Origin: Avena insularis
Taxonomy: Eukaryota; Streptophyta; Magnoliopsida; Poales; Poaceae
Assembly (NCBI GenBank): GCA_023614405.1
Contig: CM042684.1
Location: 208,574,941 to 208,638,940 of the forward strand
Reading direction: 5' to 3'
Length of the DNA stretch: 64,000 nucleotides
The position numbers and the translations under genes were made by a program. Positions 37,144-47,882 of this stretch are shown here, one piece after another. Within the stretch, counting starts at the first letter, position 1. Each line of letters starts with the position of its first letter. The notes below the pieces were generated by a model. The model was not told the origin of the DNA. It ran no database searches and saw only the letters and a list, made by a program, of their open reading frames with translations.

Positions 37144-37522
37144 GATAAATACTAATGTAATCATCTCTACTCCTGGTATTATTTCATGTGCTATGCAGGT
37201 TGCTTTTGAAGAAAGGGAGCAATCTATTTTACAACCTGCATCATCAGACTGTGCATTGTCACTTGCGGAGGATGTTTTAGTACCTACTACAACTGAGGAG
37301 ATTGTTGATGACATTGGTACTGATTTGGAGCTTCATCCAACATGTACGACGTATTGTGAGTCTATTCCTTTGTTGAAGCCTCCTTGTGATTTGCCTTGCA
37401 CTACTGTTTTAGCACCATGTGATAGTTTACCAAATTCAAATTTTGATCATGTGGTACGGATAACACATAAGGAAATACTTACTCGAATACCACCTACGAT
37501 ATTGTGTATTCCATCATGCTAA
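37127..37522 (+). CDS. Hypothetical retroelement frame, 131 codons
   Basis: Begins with ATG overlapping the protease-like frame, is acidic in the middle (TTTEEIVDDIGTDLELHP) and is followed by an overlapping frame in another phase. It may be the middle of one original protein split by frameshifts. No domain recognised. Confidence 0.4.
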   Translation: MLIHVRINTNVIISTPGIISCAMQVAFEEREQSILQPASSDCALSLAEDVLVPTTTEEIVDDIGTDLELHPTCTTYCESIPLLKPPCDLPCTTVLAPCDSLPNSNFDHVVRITHKEILTRIPPTILCIPSC

Positions 37523-38523
37523 ATGAACCTATGAGTATGAGTTGTGCTATGGATAAGATTTCTAAAATTTCATTTCTGAATTCTAGCACATATTCTCCTT
37601 GTTTCACTTTCATTCTAATTGGTGAATATAGCATGGATGAAAATTTTCTTGTGGATCACATATGCATTACTTGTGATAGAATCACTGAACTGAAACAAGT
37701 ATTTTTCATCCATATATGCAATGTGTCACAAAATGTTTGCTATGGGACAATAGTTCTGGTTCAAGATATTATGGAAATACGTTCAGGTCTTGTTGACATA
37801 TTGCAACTAACACAAGTAATTTTACCTATGTTGGATTGTTGTAATCTTGCTAGGATAGAACCCAAGTTTTCATATTCATTGTGTTTGTCCCAAAAGTCTT
37901 TGTCTAGTTATGTTACTACTTTAGACTTCACTGATATTTGCAAATTAAGTTGCATCTTACATACTAGACAACATGATCATGTTCATAATAATCAGAGTAG
38001 CGCAGTTGAAGCATGGCATGAATCAATTCGGTTTTCACACATATTGAATTGGTTTGATCTTGTGCACAAATTTGATCATAGATCTTTGAGAAAACTCAAT
38101 TTAATATTGAAGATCAAGACTATCTATTTAGTTGTTTTTCACCATGATCATGATTCTTTGTACTTCACTTATAACTGTAATTTAAGTTGCTTGATGTATA
38201 TTGGACATACTTTTCATGTGAACAACAATAATACAACATGTTATATATACATATGCTTTGCGTACACGTTGTTCTTTTTGTTTCTTCCACTTTCAGCTTA
38301 CCCAAAGCCCTGGACAGCTTTTCATGAAGAAAGGGAGGATGATGAGGATATATACAGGGATTATGATGATTCTGATTGCTTGAACTGGAAGGAAATATTG
38401 AGTCACATCAATGATGACTATCAGGTGAATTCATTCCTAGTTCAACATGATATTTTCATTTATAAGAACTTTATACAGCCTAAGTCTTTGTGCTATTGTA
38501 TGATCAGGTACATGGGAGAATAA
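37516..38523 (+). CDS. Hypothetical frame ending inside the 3' LTR
   Basis: 335 codons from ATG at 37516. Cys- and His-rich N-terminal and middle parts (CAMDKISKISFLNS, ICITCDRITELKQV, CNLARIEPKFSYSL) show no recognised domain. A strongly hydrophobic stretch (YIYICFAYTLFFLFLPLSAY) could be a membrane segment. The frame then crosses the polypurine tract (EEREDD) into the 3' LTR and ends with QPKSLCYCMIRYMGE. The equivalent 5' LTR segment keeps the same frame open, so the LTR-coded tail may have been real. Confidence 0.45.
   Translation: MLNEPMSMSCAMDKISKISFLNSSTYSPCFTFILIGEYSMDENFLVDHICITCDRITELKQVFFIHICNVSQNVCYGTIVLVQDIMEIRSGLVDILQLTQVILPMLDCCNLARIEPKFSYSLCLSQKSLSSYVTTLDFTDICKLSCILHTRQHDHVHNNQSSAVEAWHESIRFSHILNWFDLVHKFDHRSLRKLNLILKIKTIYLVVFHHDHDSLYFTYNCNLSCLMYIGHTFHVNNNNTTCYIYICFAYTLFFLFLPLSAYPKPWTAFHEEREDDEDIYRDYDDSDCLNWKEILSHINDDYQVNSFLVQHDIFIYKNFIQPKSLCYCMIRYMGE
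38326..38339 (+). other. Polypurine tract
   Basis: GAAGAAAGGGAGGA directly upstream of the 3' LTR start TGATGAGG. It is also codons for Glu-Glu-Arg-Glu in the overlapping frame. Confidence 0.8.
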
Positions 38524-39215
38524 GGCGTAGCACAGAGCGAGGAGCTGAAGCATATGGAGCATGGTGTGTTGATCAATCAAGAATGCATGAGGGATGAGAG
38601 GGAGGAAGCACAAGGATCTATCAATAAGAAGATCAACACCTGGTAGGATCTCTGCCGTGACACAGAAACAACGCGTTTTCCTACCACGACAGGCTGCTGC
38701 GGCATAGAAACAGAGTCCTTTTCTGCCACGGCAGGCTGCCGCGGAAGAGAAACAATCCCAAACTCTACCATGGTAGAACCCTGAGCCGAACCCAACTTTG
38801 GGTCGGTTTTTATCCTAGTTAGGTGGGACCAAGTCGTCCCAAGCTTAGGCTGCCGCCCCCCAAACCTCTTAAATAGATGGGGCGCAGTACTAGTAAGGGT
38901 TTAGAGACCATGTTAAAATTATTTTGGAGTTGTTTCTTTTATAGAACCTCTGGAATTACCCTGTGATCGAATTCTACCAATTGCAATTGTGTCTGCTCTA
39001 TTGTTCAACTTAGAATTAGTAGATTGCATACTATCGTTCATGGTCAACGGCTACGTGCGTAAGAGCGTGTTGTTGTGAATATCCTACAAGGTTAGATAGC
39101 TGTTGCATTGGCATTAGGGTTCGAGCGGGAGAGTTCATAGCTACAGGCTAGTTATCTATCATCCACCATCACCATCGACAAGTGCTTGCTGAGAAGATCG
39201 GGCCACCCCATATCA
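38340..39215 (+). mobile_element. 3' LTR
   Basis: 876 bp against 839 bp in the 5' LTR. The extra length lies at ~38650-38770 in repeats of GCCACGGCAGGCTGC and related motifs. Ends CCCATATCA and is followed by satellite B. Confidence 0.87.
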
Positions 39216-39623
39216 ACTTTACTATGTGTTATTGGTCTCTATGATCATGGTTTGACACACTGATCCACTAGTGTCATTGTTTGTGTTCTTTTCCTAGACC
39301 ACACTGATCACCTAGTTCCATTGCATGTGTTCTTTCCCAAAACCACACTGATCCACATGAAAACACAAACTCCAGTGGATCCTATGATGCAACTTCTGCC
39401 ACACTGGTGCAAAATGCAATGTGGAAGCTGCTTTCCTATGTGTTTTTGGTCTCTGTCACCAAGCTTTGACCCACTGATCCACTAGTGCCATTGCATGTGT
39501 TCTTTTCATAAACCACATTGATCAACTAGAGTCAATGTATGTGTTATTTTCCTAAACCACACTGATCCATATGATAACACACACTCCAGTGGATTCTATG
39601 ATGCAACTTATCCCACACTGGTG
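39216..39623. repeat. Satellite B block 4
   Basis: About two monomers, from CTATGTGTTATTGGTC to CCCACACTGGTG. The right edge is the chromovirus gag fragment. Confidence 0.88.
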
Positions 39624-39857
39624 GCCGAAGTTGTGATGCATCACATGCATTTGTCGTTCGAGGCCGTCGAAGTGGTTGTCGATGTTCTTGAACTCGGCTT
39701 GCGTCTCGCCAAATTGTTCATCTTGTCGTGTCTCAAGGGCTTGGTAACGTTCACAGAACTCTTGTCGGACAATGAAGTGACTTGCGTGCGTCATGTACAG
39801 TCCTTGTTCTTCTTCTTGGGGAGGTTGTTGGCTCGACTCACCGTGCCTATCCATCAT
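39624..39857 (-). pseudogene. gag: Chromovirus gag N-terminal fragment
   Basis: From an ATG at 39857 the frame reads MMDRHGESSQQPPQEEEQGL, then a helical ETRQDEQFGETQAEFKNIDN and HFDGLERQMHVMHHNF stretch. This is typical of the coiled-coil-prone start of Tekay/Del Gag. It is cut after ~78 codons by satellite B; the capsid domain is absent. Confidence 0.65.
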
Positions 39858-39869
39858 GCAAAACACAAA

Positions 39870-41108
39870 GGGTTGTATATGGAGAGCGATATATGGTGTG
39901 GGGAACCTTCAACCTCACCTTGGGGATTGCACGGAACTAGAAACCACAAGTGAGAGCTATCAGCATGCAAAGTGGAAATGCAAAGAAAACTCACACTCAA
40001 GGAAGAACTAACTCTCAAAAGCTTGTTGGTGGTAGGTTAGAATTGTGGAATGCCAAAGAACAAACCAAAAGAAAAGGGATAGTCAAAAGTGGGTAAAATC
40101 CAACAAAACTCAAGTCAAAGGCAAAGGTCAACAACTCAAAGGGGTGACGGGAACCTACAACTATATACACACACATGGAGATTGTTGGGATTGACACGAC
40201 TATGAAAATGAGCAAACAAAATGTCCTAATGAAGACTAAGATCGTTGTCGTGCCAATGCAAGGAGAGACCATAGCTCGTTTGTAAAGAATAAAAATGAGC
40301 AACGGATTTGTGCACTTGTCTTGGGCGCTCTTACTTCTCTCTTGCTTACAAGCTTTGAGACTCTCTTTTGCAATGGGAGACTATTTTTCTTTTTCTTTTG
40401 CTTTGTATCTTTTTTTTGTTCTGCCTTGATGCTACCAAGTCACTCTTGCTATTGCTTTTGCACTCTCACTATCCAAGAACAAATGCACAATGCTCAAGCA
40501 AACACAAGATGAGCCACTCTCGTGGGATAGGTACACACAAAGGAAGATAGCGGTTAACAAGGTGACACAAGTTATACCTTTGTTGGTGATGATGAACTTG
40601 TTGTCGGTGGTGCGGGATGATGTTCGTGGGCCATGGTGTCAATGATCACGAAGGTTGTTGATGCGGCAGCTTGTTGTTAGTTGCTGACACGCACATGGGA
40701 CATGAGCAAACAAAGGAAATTAGCCAATGCGAAAAATGAGGCAAAACTGTCAAAACTGGCGTTACGGCCGGACGCTCTGGTCTGTCTATGCCGGACACTC
40801 CGGTCTGGTTGGGCCGGACACTCCATTCGGGTCGGGCCGGACACTCCGGTGCAGGTTTCCTGCTCGTGTGCTTGAGCGGAAATTCTCGCCTTAAGGCCTC
40901 AAATTCGCGAAAAAATGGCCAAATCGGGCTAGGAAAACGCAGGATAAAGCTGGACCAACTCCTAACACAAGGTTTCGTCGGATCAAAACCACAAATAACA
41001 CTCCAAATCAAGAGATCGATCCAAAGGCAAATTTGGGTTGTTTTTTGGGGATTTTCGAATTTTTGGTGGATAGAAGAAAAATTTGTGGGGGAATTCATGA
41101 GCAACGAA
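39870..41108 (-). other. Chromovirus untranslated leader with GCCGGACACTCCGG motifs
   Basis: No gene supported between primer site and gag. At 40770-40855 the motif GCCGGACACTCCGG and near copies recur about every 23 bp. Short open frames here lack recognisable domains. Confidence 0.55.
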
Positions 41109-41122
41109 GCTCTTGATACGAA
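41109..41122 (-). other. tRNA-Met-like primer binding site
   Basis: Minus strand TTCGTATCAAGAGC followed by TTCGTTG resembles the TTGGTATCAAGAGC form of plant Gypsy primer sites, with a G-to-C change in the TGG. Confidence 0.6.
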
Positions 41123-41124
41123 TA

Positions 41125-41648
41125 TGTTGAGGGCAAACCTCTAGGGTGGCCCGATCTTTCACGAATCCCGTTCAAATCGAGGATGGAGTGTGGGGAGAGG
41201 AGGGGAGGATGAACACGACGAACTCACGCACGAAAAACGCGATGAACACACACACGCAAAACCGCAATACACACCAATAGCTCACGCCGGCGGTGACCGG
41301 TCCGACGCAATCCCTAGGATCGGCATCGGGCGGAGGACTCTCTCTCGAACGGGCACGACGAGGAGGGAGACTCGGTGAGATCTTGACGTCTAGGCAAAGG
41401 GACTCCGATGCCTAGGCCTTGTACAACATGGAGGCACGATGCAAGCTCCAACGAGGTTTGGGATATTTGGTGCTCCTTTGTCAAAGGAGCATGAGGCAAG
41501 AACTAGATAGATCTACAAGGGGTTTCCACTAATTCCAAATATCATGCCTAGGGTTTATAATAGAGGTGGGGACTATATATAGGCCAGCCACAAGTTCAGG
41601 GGTAATTTAGGCATTAAAGTAGAGTTCTGGGCAAACTAGAGGGTAACA
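41125..41648 (-). mobile_element. Candidate chromovirus LTR (outer boundary uncertain)
   Basis: Between TGTTACCC (minus, 41648) and ...CCTCAACA (41125), just before the primer site. It contains a TATA box at 41573-41582. The ends TGTT/AACA are inverted repeats, but I see no polypurine tract at 41648. The LTR could extend further towards 41950. Confidence 0.45.
41573..41582 (-). promoter_or_regulatory. LTR TATA box
   Basis: CTATATATAG with GTCCCCACCTC downstream on the minus strand. Confidence 0.5.
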
Positions 41649-41929
41649 TGAGCCATAGAGCCCAGCTATGGCTCGCAGGCCCATCTTCAGGCTGGATAGT
41701 ACGAGTCGTGTGGACTGGACAGTCCAGTGAGGCCGGATACTCCGGGTAGTGTGTGGGTAGTGTCCGAAATGGCATACTGAAGGTCCACACCAGGATGGAG
41801 CTAGGGTAGGCCGGACACTCCGGCTGAGTCACGCCGGACACTCCGGCTGCGTCGACACTCCAATTGGATTGGGCAGACACTCCGGCTCAGGCAGCTTCAG
41901 GACAGGTGCAGCTTCAGGGCTCGTGGGTC
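41649..41929 (-). repeat. GCCGGACACTCCGG motif cluster between pol tail and LTR
   Basis: At least four copies or near copies of GCCGGACACTCCGG (or GCCGGATACTCCGG) at 41730-41890, matching the cluster in the leader. The core is close to a palindrome. Confidence 0.6.
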
Positions 41930-42798
41930 GACGCAGCGGGGTTTCGTACCTGATGATGCACAGAGTAGTGGTATGAAGTAGCAAGCCATCCAAGTGCATG
42001 TCAAAGTCACATGATGAGAGGAGCGAATTCACCTTAGCTTGAAGGAGCTTGGCTCGGGCACGGGTCATCGGTCCACTTGGTGGACTCGGTGGTGTAGATG
42101 TAGGAGTGTCCGTAGGACGGGCTGCATCAGCTCCCCTCCTTGGGAAAGAATAGTCCTCGACTCTTCATGGTTGTCATCTTGAACATCTCCATGGTAGGGT
42201 GAGAGATCCTTGACATGAATGTATTGCTTGCAAGGTACTTGGATGCCGGTATGTCGATGATATAGGCGTTGTTGTTGATTCACTTGATGATCTTGAAGGG
42301 ACCATCTCCTCTTGGTTTGAGCTTGGAGTCGCATTCCTTGGGGAAGCGGTCTTTGTTTAGGTGTATCCACACAAGTTCACCTTCTTCAAAGATCATCTCC
42401 TTCTTGTCCTTGTTTAACCTTGAACCTTGGAGAAGGACTTGTTGCTCGATAGTAGCTCTTGTTTCTTCATGAAGCTTCGTCAAAGCTTGTGCGCGCTTCT
42501 CAACGTCCATGTTGGTGCGCTCATGGAGAGGTAGTGGTAGGATGTTGAGCGCGGTGAGGGGCACAAAACCATAGACGATCATGAAGGGACTCATCTTGGT
42601 TGTTGAGTGCTTGACTCGGTTGTAGGCGAACTCGGTGTGGGGAATGCATTCCTCCCAATCCTTCAAGTTCTTCTTGATCAACAACGTAGAAGAGTTCCAA
42701 AGCTTTGGTTGACAACCTCGGTTTGTCCATCGGTTTGAGGATGCGACGCGGATGAAAAGAGGAGCTTGATGCCGAGCTTGGCCATGAGGGTCTTCCAT
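41930..42798 (-). pseudogene. Chromovirus pol C-terminal region
   Basis: The frame shifts from the integrase core at about 42680-42790. It then reads [20 protein letters not shown] and NRVKHSTTKMSPFMIVYGFV, an EEGELVWIHLNKDRFP block and GPFKIIK, where a TGA interrupts INNNAYIIDIP. A second shift precedes VKDLSPYHGDVQDDN. MTRARAKLLQAKVNSLLSSC near 42060 is the usual tail of these polyproteins. I see no clear chromodomain. The region belongs to the integrase C-terminal/GPY-F part. Confidence 0.75.
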
Positions 42799-43275
42799 AA
42801 GTAGCTCATGAATTTTACGTTGCGGTCGGAGACGATTGTTCTTGGCACACCGTGAAGACGGACGATTTCCCTGAAAAACAAATTGGCAACATGTGAAGCA
42901 TCGTCAGTCTTATGGCATGGTATGAAGTGTTCCATTTTGGAAAAGCGATCCACGACAACAAACATAGAATCATGACCATGCTTAGATCTAGGCAATCCTA
43001 ACACGAAATCCATACTAATGTCGGACCAAGGTGTATGAGGAATAGGCAATGGCATATAAAGACCATAAGGGTTAGCTTGCGACTTAGCTTGAACACATGT
43101 CGTGCATCGTTGAACGTAGCGCTCCACGTCGCACTTCATCTTGGGCAAAAAGTAGTGAGTGGAGAGCATGTCCAATGTCTTGTCACGACCAAAGTGATCC
43201 ATGATGCCTCCACCATGAGATTCTTTGGAGACGAGTTGGTTTATTTGACGTTCGATTTCCTTTGTCTCCTCTGGG
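42678..43275 (-). pseudogene. Chromovirus integrase core
   Basis: HHCC zinc-binding residues are present (SHGGG, MDHFG, CTTC). The catalytic triad is intact in sequence: Asp in SMDFVLG (43008-43010), Asp in IVSDRN and Glu in GQTEVV, with 35 residues between the last two. The open frame appears to start at 43316, but its first 14 codons belong to the Tat LTR inserted at 43276, so the true N-terminus is lost. A frameshift after FGTLLR ends the core. Confidence 0.88.
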
Positions 43276-43784
43276 TGTTGGGGATATACTTTCCGGGTAT
43301 CTTCACTATGCCTCACTGACCAGGGTGGCCCACTTTTAGATTTGCTTCACGGATGGCCCAGTCAGGGAGAAGACACGGAGTCCAGTCCGGCTATGGGAAG
43401 GCCTAGAAGACTTACCGACATAGGCCCATAGTGTTACTTGTAGTTCAAGATGTACTCTGTAACACACTCTTAGTCATAGCCAGATAGGTCTCTCTTGTAA
43501 ACCCTGGGTCGGATATCTATATAAGCCATCCTAGGGAGAGCCTTTAGGGCACCCTCACAATAGTCTACAATCTCAACTCGCACAGGCAAAACCCTTGTAA
43601 CCCATATTCCGACTCTGCCGTATTACTGGATTGCTAGAAGGAGTAGGATCCGTCCAAAGCCGGCGGATTCAAACCTGGGTAAACTTGTGTGCTCACCATC
43701 CCAGAACACCGTACGCCTCACATCCCTCTCTTCCACACACCCCGAGGACCCCCTCATGGCATACTTGTCATCAATCTAACGACA
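43276..43784 (+). mobile_element. 5' LTR of the Tat-lineage element
   Basis: TGTTGGGGATATAC... to ...ATCTAACGACA (TGT/ACA ends), two bases before the primer site. TATA at 43517-43525. Confidence 0.82.
43517..43525 (+). promoter_or_regulatory. LTR TATA box
   Basis: CTATATAAG followed by CCATCCTAGGGAGAGCC, about 240 bp into the LTR. Confidence 0.65.
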
Positions 43785-43786
43785 GT

Positions 43787-43804
43787 TGGCGCCCACCATG
43801 GGGC
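43787..43804 (+). other. Primer binding site
   Basis: TGGCGCCCACCATGGGGC. It contains the ATG (43798) of the first gag frame, so primer site and start codon overlap. I do not assign the tRNA. Confidence 0.65.
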
Positions 43805-44352
43805 AAGTGAGCTTTGGATCTGCATTCCGAGCAGAATCTGCAAGAACTGGAATCGGCAAGACTATCGCCGTCGGTCGCATCCTCTATGCCAGTGACGTCC
43901 CTATCATCATTCTCGACGAGACCTGGATTCCAGCTAGGGAGGATATGACTGCCTACACCATCATGTCTTTTGGCGTGATTGATGTGTACATCGGATTCGC
44001 TGAACCTGCCCCACCCACCCCAGCGGTGATGATAGAGGCAGAAGAAATTTCTGGGTCCCCTTTGTCCACGGAGGCGGCAGAGTTCAGGATCCCAGAAAAC
44101 AACAATCCCACCCAGCCCGCACCTGTTGTGGAGATAGTGGAGAAAGCCGAACCTAAAGCAGATCTTGCGGTTCAAGTCGAATCTGGAGTTCAAGTCGAAT
44201 TTGGAGTCGAACCTGAAGCAGATCTTGCAATTCAAGTCGAATCCCAGATCGATCTGCCCATCGAGGTCGAAATCCAGGAGGAGCAGAACAACAACATTGG
44301 TTCTGGCTCTGCCAACACCGAAACAGACCAACCCTTCTGGGGCATACGTTGA
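43798..44352 (+). pseudogene. gag: gag N-terminal frame of the Tat-lineage element
   Basis: Opens MGQVSFGSAFRAESARTGIG with the ATG inside the primer site. The last third is an imperfect acidic repeat (ADLAVQVESGVQVEFGVEPE, ADLAIQVESQIDLPIEVEIQ). The frame shifts near 44340 and the reading continues in another phase (SGAYVEVHDAERRKRG). No recognised domain; equivalent regions in Tat elements are poorly conserved. Confidence 0.55.
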
Positions 44353-44522
44353 GGTGCATGATGCTGAAAGGCGCAAACGTGGATGAGGTTCTCAAAACCA
44401 TCAGGATCTTCGAGGAAGCCCACAAGGAAAGCCGCAACTACCTCAAGACCCGTACATCGCACTTTGTCGGATACGTTGTATCCGGATCCGGCTCTGCCTA
44501 GGCTGGAAACAACAAAGACTCG

Positions 44523-47190
44523 GTGCTGGAGGCGATCAGAACAAACACTGACTTACCCGCATCCTCGGATGGCTCGATGACGTCGGTGGATTTCCGAAAG
44601 TTCTCCATGGAATATGAAGAGGATTACAACTCCAAAGCTGTAGAAGAAGAAGAAGCCATGGATGAAGGATCTAGAGAAAACTCTCCCAAAGTGCAGGATG
44701 ACATGGATCTCGGAGATAATCCCGAGGTCTAGATGTCCGAAAGTACCAATCAGAGCCTGACTCTGGGAAACGGACCCAAAGCCGGTTTTGCTACCGACGC
44801 TGCCAAGAAGGCAAAGAAGAAGAACAAGAAGAACAAGACCCCGGCAAAAGAACTTCCAGCAGAGGAGGTGATTCCCGAGGAATATGAGGAAGACTCGGAT
44901 GGAGCACTTATCCTAGACGAGCCCAAAGAAGAGTCGGTGGATCGACACGTGGTCACCGTAGGTGCCCGTAAACTCATCGATGCCGCATTAACCACACCTA
45001 TCCCTACTGCGGCAGAACTCACTGCTGCAGAATTGGACGAAAGGGCCCAAGCCCTAGAAACGCATCGCCAAGTACTCCTGGATGAAGCCAAAAACATCAA
45101 GGAAGAGAAGAAGCGCATGGCCAAGGCGGAGAAGCTCATCTCTCTGCAACATCAGAAGAACCAGAAACGACAAACACGTGACAACCAATTTCCGGAAGTA
45201 CGCAAAGTTCTCTTTGAGGGAGATCCGGGGATGCCTCGACTCGACAGTAATAGAGATCTGGTGTATCCAACACCAGTGCAAAACACCACTGTAGCCCGAG
45301 ACATCCTAGCAAATAACCCAGGCCCGGAATAGGTTCGATTGGGAATTAAGCTACTCACCAAGGGTCTCGAGCAACAGAAGGTCGCGAAATCCGGAAGCAG
45401 AAAGCTGGTCTCTCAATCAGACCAATGTCACACGGATCCGGCCTGGAACGACATAAGACCCCAGCGGGTTTCAGAACAGCATCACCGTTCCGACTATCCG
45501 GAAGAGAATCACTCAAGAACTGGATCTTCACGGCAGCACCACAGAACTGCACATGACTGGCGTAACATTGCACCAGCTGCCGAGCAAGAGGCGATTGCTG
45601 CACTGTATCCGAGAAATCCTGCCCGGCGAGAGTCGAACAATCATAGGGAAGAAGACAAAGAGAAACATCGGGAGGAAGACCGACAAAGAATGCCACCTCC
45701 TAGACATACAAGCCATCCGGCTGAGCCCCACCGCACTGGGAGTGACAGACGAAGGAATGACAGACACCGCGCCGAGTCAATCCGGCAGGGGGCTCGTCAT
45801 AATGAAGATCCTCCCCAGAACCGGAATAATGATGCTCCGGACGGAGACCGGTGATCAGCCAGAAAAAATCCAACTGCTCCACCCTCTCCACCAAGTAGCC
45901 ATCACAACGGCTCACAAGGAGGCCAAGGAGGGCGTCGTGGCGGAGGAGGTGGTTGTAGAAGCTGAAGTCTGGCTCCAAGGCACCGCAGCCACAGCCGTCA
46001 ATCAGGACGGCGATCTCTATCCCCAAGTGACGCGAGACACAGGATTAACTCCAACATAGAGGCACGGCGCTACAAAGACGATGATATATACATGGGCCCA
46101 AAATGCTTCGGACCATGCATAAGAGAAAGAAAATTCTCGGAAGGATTTGCTATCTCAAGACACATCCAGCCCTATGACGGTGTGGCTCAGCCAGATACTT
46201 GGCTTCAGGATTTTTTCCAAGCTTGCTGCATCGCCAAAGGTGGAAACATCCTGGACGCGACTCGGTATCTCCCACTTATGTTGCGGAGGACGGCATGATC
46301 ATGGCTCAATGAACTTCCGGAGAACACCATCCACATCTGGTATGACATGCAGAGTGCGTTCTTTCAGAATTTCGAAGGCACATATCGGAGGCTCTATACG
46401 GTAGGAGACCTACAGCGTTGCACTCAGAAAGCCGGAGAAACTTGCCGAGATTACCTCAGACGATGGATCGACACTAAGAACTCCTGTGAAGGAGTAAATG
46501 ATCAAACTGCGATTGAAGCTTTCATTATAGGACTCCCAATTGGTTTACTACACCATCGCTTGAAGTGTGACAAGGTCACTAATCTGGGAGAGATGATAGA
46601 AACAGCAAGCAAGTATGCAGATGCTGACGATGATGTAGAGGGATTACTGAACACCCTAGTTGTGCCACAGTCGGCAAAACAACCAAAGCAGCAAGCTCAG
46701 AAGCGCAAGAATACATCGGAGGAAAAAACCAACACAGAAACGGTAGTGGTCACTGCTACTTTCGTGTCTGGAGGATGAGGAGGACACGGCAGCGGCCGCG
46801 GACGCGGTCGTGGGACATTAAGAGTCCAGGGTAGAGGAGCCCAGCAACCTGGCAAAACCTACTCCTGGGCCGACATTGCCAATGGGGGCTCGTCTCACAC
46901 AAACGACGAGTGTCGTTTTAATAATGACATCAAGAAAGATGATATTGCTAGCTATAGGGCTAAGCGGAAGAAGGGAAAGAAGAATCTCGAAAAAGATAAA
47001 GAGACCAAGGAAGATTCCAACATGGAGGAAGCTGATCCTTCAAATCCCAAGACGGAAGGGAAGAAAAACTTCCCAACAAAGAAAGACACTTATGTCACCT
47101 TCCTCGGATCTCAACCAGCTAAGGTCAAGAAAGCAGTTCTGCATCAGCTCAACGCGACAGTTCTGGCTGTCCCCCAATTCCTGGACTAGT
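44523..47190 (+). pseudogene. gag: gag of the Tat-lineage element, single frame with stops
   Basis: One reading phase holds across the region, interrupted by TAG at 44730 and 45330, TGA at 46296 and 46776, and TAG at 47187. The first part is charged (KKAKKKNKKNKTPAKELPAE, then an arginine-rich segment with RREEDRQR-like sequence). The capsid domain follows: GPKCFGPCIRERKFSEGF, QPDTWLQDFFQACCIAKGG, RRLYTVGDLQRCTQKAGETC, FIIGLPIGLLHHRLKCDKVT. Then come a Gly/Arg-rich patch and a Lys-rich linker. I see no CCHC knuckle. Confidence 0.8.
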
Positions 47191-47195
47191 CGGAA

Positions 47196-47882
47196 GTGGC
47201 AACCACCATTGACCATGCTGATCATCCGCCTAAGTTGCACAGGCGAGGAAAATATGCCTTAGTCATCAATCCACTTATTGATGGCTATGGTTTCTCCAAG
47301 ACTCTCATGGACGGCGGCATCATCATTAACATCCTGTATGTCAAAACGCCACGCTGGATGCAAATCTCAAAGACCCAGCTGAATTACAGCTCTGTGATTT
47401 TTCACGGAGTTGTCCCAGGAAGACAAGAAAATTCCCTGGGAGAAATCACTTTGGATGTTACCTTTGGAACTACAAATAACTATCGGATGGAAGCACTTTC
47501 CTTCGAAGTGGTCCCGTTCAAGAGCGCGTACCACACTATATTCGGACGTCCGACTTACTGGGATTTTATGGCTCATCCGTGTTACATTTACAATATGATG
47601 AAAATTCTAGGTCCAAAAGGCATGATCACAATCAGGGGAGACCCGAAGAAGGCGCGAGAGTGCGAGGACGGAAATGTCGCCTTTGCTGAAGCCGTTCTGC
47701 ACGCCCAAGAGTACCAGGAGATCAAGAAGACCATTGATCCGTCCGAGATTCCCGCGACAAAGAAGGAGGTGACAAAGACGAATCTAGAGTTCAAGGCCTC
47801 GGAAGAGATGAAGAAGACGCCGTTGAAGGATGATGACCCCTCCAAGATGACCCAGATAGGCGTAGGCCTAGATAGCGCATAG
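47196..47882 (+). pseudogene. Retropepsin of the Tat-lineage element
   Basis: In phase with gag. LMDGGIIINILYVKT carries the catalytic Asp (47310-47312) in a D-G-G setting, followed by YHTIFGRPTYWDFMAHPCY, the conserved C-terminal half. An acidic/lysine linker then leads to the RT and ends at a TAG. Apart from the bordering stops the domain is uninterrupted. Confidence 0.87.

Larger units (their letters stand above)
34333..39215 (+). mobile_element. Non-autonomous LTR retrotransposon, complete with both LTRs
   Basis: 4,883 bp: 5' LTR 839 bp, tRNA-Met primer site, ~3.17 kb internal region, polypurine tract, 3' LTR 876 bp. Flanks TCTTT on the left and ACTTT on the right are consistent with a 5-bp target duplication carrying one change; satellite B continues on the right in register (CTATGTGTTATTGGTCTC). 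The internal region has only a degenerate protease-like frame and unrecognised frames, with no RT or integrase. I do not recognise the family. Confidence 0.87.
39624..43275 (-). mobile_element. Permuted chromovirus (Tekay/Del-like) Gypsy fragment
   Basis: On the minus strand the order is integrase, C-terminal pol tail, candidate LTR, tRNA-Met-like primer site, untranslated leader, gag N-terminus. That is pol-LTR-gag rather than LTR-gag-pol-LTR. The high-coordinate edge is cut by a Tat element LTR; the low edge meets satellite B inside gag. Lineage is inferred from the integrase ([40 protein letters not shown]) and the GPMTRARAK-like tail. Confidence 0.8.

Noticed and set aside
40646..41380. 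Several 60-150-codon frames on both strands
   Set aside because: They lie in the chromovirus leader and LTR, are rich in low-complexity sequence, and show no domain.
45339..46059. Overlapping frames on three phases
   Set aside because: Only the phase in line with the flanking gag segments has capsid similarity downstream; the others are shadows caused by Arg/Pro/His-rich codons.
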